Assembly: GCA_964202895.1 (NCBI GenBank)
Contig: CAXNJM010000001.1
Location: 1,116,001-1,180,000 of the forward strand
Direction of reading: 5' to 3'
DNA length: 64,000 bases
Source of the DNA: JAJTDS01 sp964202895
GTDB taxonomy: Bacteria; Pseudomonadota; Alphaproteobacteria; Rickettsiales; UBA1997
Both the position numbers and the translations under genes were made by a program. The notes beneath the pieces were generated by a model. The model was not told the origin of the DNA and ran no database searches. It worked only from the letters and a program-made list of their open reading frames with translations. Shown one piece after another: positions 1 through 7,568 of the stretch (its first letter is position 1; each line of letters starts with the position of its first letter).

Positions 1-1
1 C

Positions 2-652
2 TTATCAACAATTATATTGGATTCCGTCAGAAACGAAGGTGGAGAATTAATTATTAACGAAAATAGCTTAACCGCAAATAGCACAAACCTTATTTTACAA
101 GGAATTTTAGATGGGCTGAATGCTGAAAATCCACAATTTCAAGGGTTATACTCCTTACAAATTTCAAGCAATGCTCTTGATGGGTATAATGTAGGAATGG
201 ATGAAGAGTCAATGAATTTATTATCAAATATTATATTGAGTCCACATAGCCAAATAACTCGTCTTGATATTAGAAATAATAATATAAATTCCGATCATTT
301 AAATGTTTTATTGGCGAACATTAACATTGCCGAAAACCATTTGATAGCAAATTTGCAAGAATTTAATTTTTCACTTAATTTAATTAATCAAGCTTCGGTG
401 GGATTATTGACTGAAATCTTGGCAAACAACCCAAATATTAACTTTGAAGCAGAATATATCCTTCCAGAAGGAGTAGTATTTGAAGGATTGGAAGCTTTAG
501 AAGGTAATCCACGTTTTAACCTAGTAACAGATGAATCTATTGTTACTGCTACCGAAACTACGAATGCTCAAACTCCCAGCAACAGTATAAATATAAATCC
601 TTCTCATGAAAACTCATTAAATTCATCATTCAATTTATCATCGCATTCATAA
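2..652 (+). CDS. leucine-rich-repeat-like protein, 5' end outside the window
   Basis: The reading frame is open to the left edge of the window: the codons before the first possible TTG start at 17 have no stop, and they encode a segment resembling the later LLSNIILS repeat. The gene is therefore read as a 3' fragment. The protein shows irregular repeats with leucines and asparagines at regular spacing (SLQISSNALD, RLDIRNNNIN, EFNFSLNLIN), like ribonuclease-inhibitor-type leucine-rich repeats. A Ser/Thr/Asn-rich tail of about 45 residues follows. No membrane segment is visible. LRR proteins in host-associated bacteria are often secreted and bind host proteins; a role as effector is inference. 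Family and function are not firmly recognised. Confidence 0.6.
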   Translation, partial: LSTIILDSVRNEGGELIINENSLTANSTNLILQGILDGLNAENPQFQGLYSLQISSNALDGYNVGMDEESMNLLSNIILSPHSQITRLDIRNNNINSDHLNVLLANINIAENHLIANLQEFNFSLNLINQASVGLLTEILANNPNINFEAEYILPEGVVFEGLEALEGNPRFNLVTDESIVTATETTNAQTPSNSININPSHENSLNSSFNLSSHS

Positions 653-682
653 AAAACTCAGTAATCGATTATAATTTTATTG

Positions 683-718
683 TTTTTTAAAAGTTTTAAG
701 ATGGGATTTGGTATTATT
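683..718 (+). repeat. half copy of a small palindromic element
   Basis: These 36 bases match 36914-36949 at 33 of 36 positions. The second site is the right half of a 62-bp element with terminal inverted repeats. Here only the right half is present, directly upstream of the transposase remnant. It is probably the leftover of an inserted element. Confidence 0.6.
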
Positions 719-732
719 ATCTTGACAGCAAT

Positions 733-954
733 TTGCCAACAATTAAAAGAGGCAAAAAAGTTCAAACTATTATTCAAAAGAAATCAAAATTTATTGACTT
801 GAGAAGAATTGCAAAGAATAATGTTGATGTTTTAAATAGGGTTTTGATGACTGATGATTTTAAAGGTTATAATGAAAGTTTTTATCACTTATCGCATAAT
901 CATAGTGCAAAGCAATATGCTAATGAGTTTATTCATGTCAATATCACTACTTAA
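733..954 (+). pseudogene. remnant of an IS1595-family (ISXO2-like) transposase
   Basis: The frame encodes 73 residues ending near HVNITT. It contains VLMTDDFKGY and LSHNHSAKQYANEFIHVN. These resemble the catalytic-core region of IS1595-family transposases, which typically have a T-D-x-x-x-x-Y motif followed by V-N-H-S-x-x-x-Y-V-x-G-x-x-H-T-N. The intact enzymes are roughly 200-300 residues, so the N-terminal zinc-ribbon region and most of the DDE core are missing, as is the segment after H-x-N. The only possible start is a TTG, and no flanking full IS is visible. It is read as a degraded fragment. Family assignment rests on motif recognition only. Confidence 0.6.
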
Positions 955-1005
955 ATCAACCATAAAGTGTATAAATCCGAAATATTATAATCATAACTGA
1001 ACAAA

Positions 1006-2040
1006 ATGGGAAATTCTAAAAATAATCAATTGAACAAAAAATTGATGCCAATCGGTTTTTATGATTTAATTTTTGCAGAGGCGGAAAATAATCATCGACA
1101 AGTGAATGATATTATTAACTATTTTATGGGGGAGGGATATCGCTTGATTAAACCTAGCCTTGTTGAATTCGCTGATCAATATTTGCAAGATAATAAAAAT
1201 TCTAAAAGCGAAAATTTACTATACTTTACCGATTTATTTTCTGGTGAAAATATGGTTTTTAGAAATGATATCACTTCGCAAATTGCGAGAATACTCAATA
1301 GCTCTCTTGCTAACTATAATTTGCCCCTTAAATTATGTTATAGCGGAGATGTTATAGCCAGTAAGAGTGATGAGCTTTATGCCCACCGTCAACAAACCCA
1401 ATTAGGGCTTGAAATTATTCATTATACAGAAAATTATTCAGAAATTGAAGTTATTGAAAAAACATTATTTGCCGTTAACAATATTTTATTGCCACCTTTA
1501 AGCAGAAATAACATTCTTCCTAAAATTTTAATTGAATTTTCTTTGCCTAAATTTTTAGAAAAATTGCTGAATGAATTTAATATCAAACCATTGCCATCAT
1601 TGATTCAAGCGATATTTGATAAAAACATTTCAAATGCAAAAAATTTACTTTCTCAAATTGAAAATTTAGATATTTCAAAGCAAGAATTATTGATAGAAAT
1701 TATGCTAAATAATCATAATTTAGGCAATATTATTAGTAAAATTATGGCCTGCAATGTTAGCGATGCAATAATACCAATGATTGATAAGATTAATAAAATA
1801 TTTCAATTCATAAATAATCGATTTCCCAATATTGAAGTGTGTTTTGATTTATTTGGTAATAAAAAATCTAATGATTATTGTGGTTTATTTTTTGAAATTT
1901 TTGTTGGTAATTTTTCATATCCAGTTGCTAGGGGCGGAAGTTATAAAATTACTGCTGATAATAATGGCAAAGAATCTCTAATTGATGCAGTTGGGGCAAC
2001 GATTTATATTAATCATCTTCATCCACAAATCATTAAATAA
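1006..2040 (+). CDS. hisZ: HisZ-like ATP phosphoribosyltransferase regulatory subunit
   Basis: This class II aminoacyl-tRNA-synthetase-like protein has 344 residues. The start (MPIGFYDLIFAEAE, residues 14-27) matches the HisRS/HisZ opening. A motif-2-like segment lies at residues 84-96 (VFRNDITSQIARI), and a motif-3-like GGSYKITA with VGATIYINHL lies at the C-terminus. There is no anticodon-binding domain, which separates HisZ from a true HisRS (usually over 400 residues). In organisms with short HisG, HisZ activates the first step of histidine synthesis. No other his gene is in the window, so its partner is unknown. The ATG has no clear Shine-Dalgarno. recO follows after 25 bp. Confidence 0.7.
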   Translation: MGNSKNNQLNKKLMPIGFYDLIFAEAENNHRQVNDIINYFMGEGYRLIKPSLVEFADQYLQDNKNSKSENLLYFTDLFSGENMVFRNDITSQIARILNSSLANYNLPLKLCYSGDVIASKSDELYAHRQQTQLGLEIIHYTENYSEIEVIEKTLFAVNNILLPPLSRNNILPKILIEFSLPKFLEKLLNEFNIKPLPSLIQAIFDKNISNAKNLLSQIENLDISKQELLIEIMLNNHNLGNIISKIMACNVSDAIIPMIDKINKIFQFINNRFPNIEVCFDLFGNKKSNDYCGLFFEIFVGNFSYPVARGGSYKITADNNGKESLIDAVGATIYINHLHPQIIK

Positions 2041-2065
2041 ATTATTAAATATAGGGTTTAAATTA

Positions 2066-2827
2066 ATGAATTTTAAAGATCGAGGGATAATTATTAACCA
2101 TCGTAATTTTGGGGAAGATTCATTAATAATTAAAATATTTTCTTCTCAAAATGGTGTATATAGCGGGTTCATTAAAAAAGCAAAGTCAAGCAAAAAGAAA
2201 TATGACATTCAAATCGGCAATTTAGTAGAGTTCGAGTTTCGCAGAAGTGGCATTGATAATCTGGCTAAATTTATAGATATTGACAATGTAAAATCATTTG
2301 CTTCGCTATTATTATTTGAAAAATTTCGTCTTTCTTATGTTTCTTCTCTATTTTCAATAATCAATCGTAGTTTTTTAGAGAATCAAAATCATCACAATCT
2401 TTTTGTCGAGCTTTTAAGCTTTTTAGAACTGGCAATTAACTTTAATGTTAGTGATAAAATTTTATTAACTCATTATATTAAAGCGGAGCTTCAAATATTG
2501 AAAGAGCTTGGTTACGGGCTTGATTTTTCTAAATGTGCAGTTAGCAACAAAACTGATGATTTAGCCTTTGTGTCGCCAAAAACTGGCAGAGCGGTTTGCT
2601 TTGAAGTTGGTGTCAAATACGGCAATAAATTATTCAAATTGCCACAATTTTTACTACAAAATCATAATATTAAAGATGATTATAATCTCGCTTTTTCTAA
2701 CCAAGATTTAATAGCAGGGCTTGAACTTAGTGAATATTTTTTTAATAAATTTGTGTTTCAAAATGAAGCTGACAAAAAAGAATTAAGAAATTTTTCTAAA
2801 AATAATTTGCTTGCAAACTCTGATTAA
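2066..2827 (+). CDS. recO: DNA repair protein RecO
   Basis: RecO helps load RecA onto single-stranded DNA in the RecFOR recombination pathway. The 253-residue length is normal. The N-terminus (MNFKDRGIIINHRNFGEDSL) fits the OB-fold opening of the family, and LDFSKCAVSNKTDDLAFVSP, followed by TGRAVC, is the conserved central segment of alphaproteobacterial RecO. The frame is open further upstream, to 1982, but that extension overlaps hisZ and does not look like RecO, so the ATG at 2066 is preferred. A hairpin follows the gene. Confidence 0.9.
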   Translation: MNFKDRGIIINHRNFGEDSLIIKIFSSQNGVYSGFIKKAKSSKKKYDIQIGNLVEFEFRRSGIDNLAKFIDIDNVKSFASLLLFEKFRLSYVSSLFSIINRSFLENQNHHNLFVELLSFLELAINFNVSDKILLTHYIKAELQILKELGYGLDFSKCAVSNKTDDLAFVSPKTGRAVCFEVGVKYGNKLFKLPQFLLQNHNIKDDYNLAFSNQDLIAGLELSEYFFNKFVFQNEADKKELRNFSKNNLLANSD

Positions 2828-2829
2828 TT

Positions 2830-2860
2830 ATTATTCTACCCCATTTCTGATGGGAATAAT
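2830..2860 (+). terminator. hairpin after recO, possible terminator
   Basis: ATTATT (2830-2835) pairs with AATAAT (2855-2860), and CCCAT (2840-2844) pairs with ATGGG (2850-2854), leaving a 4-base bulge on the left arm. The loop is TTCTG. No T-run follows, so it may act with Rho or simply protect the 3' end. Confidence 0.35.
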
Positions 2861-2894
2861 AGCCATATCTTATTTAAGCACAACATAATTGACA

Positions 2895-5432
2895 ATGAAA
2901 AGCAGTCAAATTAACAGATTTAAAAATATTGAATTTAATCAATATGGAATTGAATATTTAAAAGATTTTCAAGTAATGGCTGAGAATGCTTATTTCAGGC
3001 AAAAATTCTTATCAAAAAATGATTCTCAAGAAAATAAAGATAGAGCTCAAGGCTATTATTTCATTAGTACTCCGCATCCAATAGGCAATATTTCAACCCC
3101 AAGCCTACTTTTATTCGATTTATCAAGACAAATCAACAATCTAAAAATCCGCATTCTTGCTAATGAAGAAAATGATATTGCGAATAATTTGAGTAAAATT
3201 CAGCAATATCTAAGCGAGGCAAAAGAAATATTGCAAAAGTCACTTGCTAATCTCGATAATAAAAGCAATCAAGAATATTCTTCAATTGTTGATTTTGCAA
3301 CTTCGATAATTGATAATTCTGTTGCTAAAATTAAAAATAAAGATACAAAAATTGAATCATTGGAAGATTTTAACAGAATTGCTAAAAATATTTGCGAAGA
3401 GTTGTTTGGCGGAGTGGTAGAAATTGGTATTAGCAATAAGGTTATTAAGCCAGCAGTTCAAGATGCTCAAGGGATTATAAAAAATTCAATTTTAAGCAAT
3501 GTTTTATCAAAAAATGATGGTCAATATCTAAAAAGTTGGTATAAGGTTGATGCTGATGGCGATGCGGATAATGTGATTAGCAATATTATTCCGCAAGAAT
3601 GCAACAATAAGGATATTGCAGAAATATTTGCTATTTGCAAACAGGAAAATCTTGCTAAGAAATTTGATTATAGTTTTTATTATGAACCAAGAATATCTTG
3701 CAAAGCAGGAAAAAAGGGGGTTAGCGGTTTAGTTGAGCAGTTAGAAAAAATTTCTGGAATAAATCAAATCAATTGCTTTAAAGACATTAATAACAATGAA
3801 TTAAAAGAATTATTTTATCAATTTTTAGAAAATACAAAATTTGAATCCAATAATATCAACCATCCATTAGACACAATATTAAGAACCTGTCTACCAGCAT
3901 TTGTTAATGCTTCAGCAATAGTTTTGTCAGACTTTCCTGCCAACAACAAGATGCTGTGGCAATTAGTGGCAATAATAAAAAATAGCGAAGAATTTTTATC
4001 AAAAAAATTAAAGCAAAATATTGTAATTAATCAAGTTATATTGCCTTTATGTGAAACTGAGACGGCAGTAATAGGGGCGGAAAAGAATTTTGCTAACTTT
4101 TTAAAAGAAATCGATAACGAGTATAATTCGATATTTTCAACTGAAGCAAACTCAGAAGAGCAAAATAAATTATTTAATCAGCTTAGAAAATTTGTGGTTA
4201 ACGAGGATAATCAATTTATTCTTGGTAATTTCTCTGGACCTAGCGATTTAACTAAAGATGTTGGCTCGATGTCAATCGCAATGATCAATAATTTATCTTT
4301 TAATCTTGCAAAATTATTTAAAGATTTTTCTATCTCTCACCCCTTGTTAAACTTAGGTAATGTTGATTTGGTACAAGAATACGGTCAGGGAACATCGACT
4401 AAAAGAGATAATAACTCAATATTTGCAAATTTTAATGGCTCAACCATTCAGGGCTCTAACTTAATTTCTCTTAATTCTCAATCCGCCAAATCAATTATTG
4501 CTAATAATCAGAGGCTTAGAAACCATTACAGTGAGGATAATTTTATGGGGATTGATGAAAATTTTCAAAATCTTGCCATTAAAGCTCATCGCTACTTTCT
4601 TGGCGATGAAGATGGCTTAATAATCCAGCAATTTAATGAAAAAATAACAGATAAAGCGATGCAAGTAATTAATCGTTGTTACAGCAATAATCAGGGCACA
4701 AGAGGAAGTGATGGTGTAGTAAAATATAGTGATCAAAGAGCAATTAATGCCTCTTTTACCACCGCTTATCTAGGATTGCTTCAGCATTGCGGTTTTCCGT
4801 TGCGAGAAGATCTAGAATCGTTTAACGGTCAGAATATTGATTTATTTAATTCAAAATTATTTTTCAACATAATGGTTAAGGAATTGTATCAAATTGCCAA
4901 TTTTAATTCAGAAAGAGCTAAAGGGCTTAATTTCAACGATGATTTAATTAAAGAAAGCGATAATTATTGCAATGGAGTGCTGAATTTTCTAGTGAGTAAG
5001 GTGCTTAATAAAGAAATTATCGATTCACAGAATTTTAACGATTTTTATAAAAATGAACCGCTTAATAAAAAATTAGATTTTGTAGTGAATAATTTGATTG
5101 CCGGCACTGATAATGATAAAAATTTGCAACAACATAATTTAATTTTGAGAGAATTTAAAGATCAAATTCCTTCGATTCGCAAGAATCAAGAGAATCTTAA
5201 TTCCATATTGTTTGAATCGCTTCTAAAGCAAGATTCTGCGGATTATAATAAAGATTATTTTCTTACTAATATTGCTCTTTTAGTAAACGGAATTACAAAT
5301 TTCCCACTGCCTCAAATTGCAATTGCTAATAATAATTCTCTACAACAAGGCGAAATTATTAAGCCTAAAAATAAAATTGAAGATTTTTATTTTACTAAAT
5401 TTCACAACAAAGAAAAGGGCTTACAAAATTAA
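2895..5432 (+). CDS. divergent phosphoenolpyruvate-carboxylase-like protein
   Basis: The protein has 845 residues, close to the 880-950 of bacterial PEP carboxylase (PEP + bicarbonate to oxaloacetate). Weak but ordered matches to PEPC landmarks are visible. ISTPHPIG with H61 corresponds to the TAHPTE motif. WYKVDADGDADN near 215-226 corresponds to the W-x-GGDRDGNPN motif. ILPLCETE with E387 corresponds to PLFET. GPSDLTKDVG with D451 and K454 corresponds to YSDSxKDxG. YGQGTSTKRDN (496-506) sits where HGRGGxxGRGG is expected, followed by STIQGSN for the VTEQGE segment. Metal-binding Glu/Asp, the Lys and the His seem kept, but the glycine- and arginine-rich loops are eroded. It could be a strongly diverged enzyme or a pseudoenzyme. 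TTG at 2889 is an alternative start. The mdh gene downstream would use its product if active. Confidence in the superfamily is moderate. Confidence 0.5.
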   Translation: MKSSQINRFKNIEFNQYGIEYLKDFQVMAENAYFRQKFLSKNDSQENKDRAQGYYFISTPHPIGNISTPSLLLFDLSRQINNLKIRILANEENDIANNLSKIQQYLSEAKEILQKSLANLDNKSNQEYSSIVDFATSIIDNSVAKIKNKDTKIESLEDFNRIAKNICEELFGGVVEIGISNKVIKPAVQDAQGIIKNSILSNVLSKNDGQYLKSWYKVDADGDADNVISNIIPQECNNKDIAEIFAICKQENLAKKFDYSFYYEPRISCKAGKKGVSGLVEQLEKISGINQINCFKDINNNELKELFYQFLENTKFESNNINHPLDTILRTCLPAFVNASAIVLSDFPANNKMLWQLVAIIKNSEEFLSKKLKQNIVINQVILPLCETETAVIGAEKNFANFLKEIDNEYNSIFSTEANSEEQNKLFNQLRKFVVNEDNQFILGNFSGPSDLTKDVGSMSIAMINNLSFNLAKLFKDFSISHPLLNLGNVDLVQEYGQGTSTKRDNNSIFANFNGSTIQGSNLISLNSQSAKSIIANNQRLRNHYSEDNFMGIDENFQNLAIKAHRYFLGDEDGLIIQQFNEKITDKAMQVINRCYSNNQGTRGSDGVVKYSDQRAINASFTTAYLGLLQHCGFPLREDLESFNGQNIDLFNSKLFFNIMVKELYQIANFNSERAKGLNFNDDLIKESDNYCNGVLNFLVSKVLNKEIIDSQNFNDFYKNEPLNKKLDFVVNNLIAGTDNDKNLQQHNLILREFKDQIPSIRKNQENLNSILFESLLKQDSADYNKDYFLTNIALLVNGITNFPLPQIAIANNNSLQQGEIIKPKNKIEDFYFTKFHNKEKGLQN

Positions 5433-5457
5433 TTGTGGGCAATATTATTGGCTGTTT

Positions 5458-6363
5458 TTAATTATGATTCAACAATACTGGCTCGGTTACCCCTAGAATA
5501 TGACATATTGCGGTTGTCATTTCGGAGCGGTTAAGAGTGTAGAAGTGAAAATCATCAACTCCGCCATTATGCAATATGCGACACATTTCAACCGCTACTA
5601 CTCCGGCAATAATTTGTCTAGTTTCTTGCCTATCATCAAGACCGTTGAATAAATCTTCCATCCATTGAGGAATTTTTGTTCCACACATTTTTGCAAAATG
5701 TTTAACTTGTTTAAAATTTGAAACGGGAAGAATTCCCGGCACTATCTGTGCTTTGATACCGTTTTTTAAGCATTTGTCAACGAAATAAAAGTAGCTATCA
5801 GTATTAAAAAAAAATTGAGTGATTATTCTTGTCGCTCCTGCATCAATTTTTCTTTTTAGATTATCAATATCGATATCAAGATTCGGTGATTCTGGGTGTT
5901 TGTCGGGGTATCCAGCTACTGAAATCTCAAAATCGGCAATTTTTCTTAAAGCGGTAACTAGTTGATTTGCATATTGGTAGCCATCTGGGTGTAATTGATA
6001 ATTTGGGCTATTGGCAGGCATATCTCCTCTTAATGCAACTATGTGCCTTACTCCTATTTTCCAATAATTTTTTGCTATTTCTTCTATTTCTGATTTTGGT
6101 GAAGCAATGCAAGTAAGGTGTGGAGCGGGTTTTAAATTGGTTTCTGTTAATATTTTCGCAATGGTGTTATGAGTTCTTTCACGAGTTGAGCCCCCTGCGC
6201 CGTAGGTTACTGAAACAAAAGCGGGGTTTAAATTCTTTAATTTGGCGATTGCATTCCAAAGGCTTTGCTCCATTTCAATGTTTTTTGGTGGAAAAAATTC
6301 AAAAGAAATATTGATATTTCTTTTATTTTTAACGATTTCTTCTAATTTATTTTTATATTCCAT
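5458..6363 (-). CDS. metF: 5,10-methylenetetrahydrofolate reductase
   Basis: MetF reduces 5,10-methylene-THF to 5-methyl-THF with FAD, supplying the methyl donor for methionine synthesis. At 301 residues it has the usual bacterial length. ISFEFFPPKN (residues 19-28) carries the catalytic Glu of the family. VSVTYGAGGSTRERT, the TCI segment and HPESPN follow in the expected order of this TIM-barrel enzyme. The cobalamin-independent methionine synthase metE lies in the same window at 52.1 kb and is the likely user. The gene is convergent with the PEPC-like gene and divergent from mdh. Confidence 0.93.
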   Translation of the reverse strand: MEYKNKLEEIVKNKRNINISFEFFPPKNIEMEQSLWNAIAKLKNLNPAFVSVTYGAGGSTRERTHNTIAKILTETNLKPAPHLTCIASPKSEIEEIAKNYWKIGVRHIVALRGDMPANSPNYQLHPDGYQYANQLVTALRKIADFEISVAGYPDKHPESPNLDIDIDNLKRKIDAGATRIITQFFFNTDSYFYFVDKCLKNGIKAQIVPGILPVSNFKQVKHFAKMCGTKIPQWMEDLFNGLDDRQETRQIIAGVVAVEMCRILHNGGVDDFHFYTLNRSEMTTAICHILGVTEPVLLNHN

Positions 6364-6513
6364 TTGAAAATAATAATTTGAAAATAATAAATGTAAGTGA
6401 TATTAATTTAAGATAAATTATTGCAATTATTGATTAATAGGCTATTATTTGCAATCTTCTTTTTAGAAAACCTTTTAAAACAAATAATTAAAACAACCAA
6501 ACTAATAAATACA

Positions 6514-7464
6514 ATGATTAAAAGAAATAAAATTACCTTAATTGGTGCAGGAAATATCGGCGGAACTTTGGCTCATTTAATCGGGCTAAAAAATTTGGGA
6601 GACATTACCTTGCTTGATGTTGCTGATGGTGTTGCGAGAGGCAAATCTCTTGATATTGAACAATCTTCGATAGTTGAATCTTTCGATGCTAAAATTACTG
6701 GAACCAATAATTATCAAGATATAAGCGATTCCGATGTAATTATAGTCACCGCTGGTATTGCTAGAAAGCCCGGAATGAGTAGAGACGATCTGTTATCAAC
6801 AAATGTCAATATTATTAAATCTGTTGCTGAAGGTATAAAAAAATATTCTCCCCAAGCCTTTGTTATTGTTGTTACTAACCCGCTTGATGCAATGGTTTAT
6901 GTAATGCAAAAAGTTAGCGGTTTACCTGCTAATAAAGTTGTTGGTATGGCTGGGGTGCTAGATTCTTCAAGAATGTCTCTATTTTTAGCCAGAGAATTTA
7001 ATGTTTCTGTTGAAGATGTTCAATGCTGTGTTTTGGGTGGTCATGGCGATAGTATGGTGCCTTTAATTCGCTATTCTTCAGTTGCGGGAATTCCGTTGCC
7101 AGATCTAATTTCAATGGGCTGGACTACTAAAGAAAAAATCGAAGAAATAGTGCAAAGAACCCGCGATGGTGGGGCTGAAATTGTTAAATTATTAGGCAAT
7201 GGCTCTGCTTTTTATGCTCCAGCTTCTTCTGCGGTTGCAATGGCAGAAAGCTATTTACTTGACAAAAAAAGAATCCTACCAGTTGCTACAAAGCTCAATG
7301 GTGAATTTGGAGTTAATGGCTTATTTATTGGGGTGCCTGCAATTATCGGCTCTAACGGAGTTGAAAAAATCGTTGAAATAAAATTAAATCAAGAAGAGCA
7401 GGTAATGTTTGAAAAGTCTGTTGATGCAGTAAAAAAGCTTATAGATGAAATAAAATTATCTTAA
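6514..7464 (+). CDS. mdh: malate dehydrogenase
   Basis: This is an NAD-dependent, LDH-type malate dehydrogenase of the TCA cycle with 316 residues. It has the Rossmann motif GAGNIGG at 11-17, VVTNPLDAMVY, and GGHGDSMVPL with catalytic His177. The R-x-x-x-R substrate loop (ARKPGMSRDDLL) indicates malate/oxaloacetate specificity. The frame is open upstream to a TTG at 6421, but those 31 residues do not belong to the family, so the ATG at 6514 is chosen. A perfect 11-bp hairpin follows the stop. Confidence 0.95.
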   Translation: MIKRNKITLIGAGNIGGTLAHLIGLKNLGDITLLDVADGVARGKSLDIEQSSIVESFDAKITGTNNYQDISDSDVIIVTAGIARKPGMSRDDLLSTNVNIIKSVAEGIKKYSPQAFVIVVTNPLDAMVYVMQKVSGLPANKVVGMAGVLDSSRMSLFLAREFNVSVEDVQCCVLGGHGDSMVPLIRYSSVAGIPLPDLISMGWTTKEKIEEIVQRTRDGGAEIVKLLGNGSAFYAPASSAVAMAESYLLDKKRILPVATKLNGEFGVNGLFIGVPAIIGSNGVEKIVEIKLNQEEQVMFEKSVDAVKKLIDEIKLS

Positions 7465-7478
7465 TTTTGATTCAAAAT

Positions 7479-7510
7479 AAATGGTGATTTTAGCTTTAGA
7501 ATCACCATTT
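7479..7510 (+). terminator. perfect 11-bp hairpin after mdh
   Basis: AAATGGTGATT (7479-7489) and AATCACCATTT (7500-7510) form a perfect stem with a 10-base loop, 14 bp after the mdh stop. There is no long T-run. It is likely a 3'-end or terminator hairpin separating mdh from ftsI. Confidence 0.5.
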
Positions 7511-7568
7511 AAATAGTCTCCATGCCTAAAACTTGACTAGATTGAATATAATTTAAATTTTTGATTAT

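Noticed and set aside
1982..2065. Upstream extension of recO
   Set aside because: It overlaps the end of hisZ and lacks family similarity; the ATG at 2066 opens with typical RecO sequence.
6421..6513. Upstream extension of mdh from a TTG
   Set aside because: Adds 31 residues unlike any malate dehydrogenase; the Rossmann motif fits the ATG at 6514.
7533..7552. ftsI promoter TTGACT plus TATAAT
   Set aside because: The spacer is only 8 bp, far too short; the boxes cannot work together.
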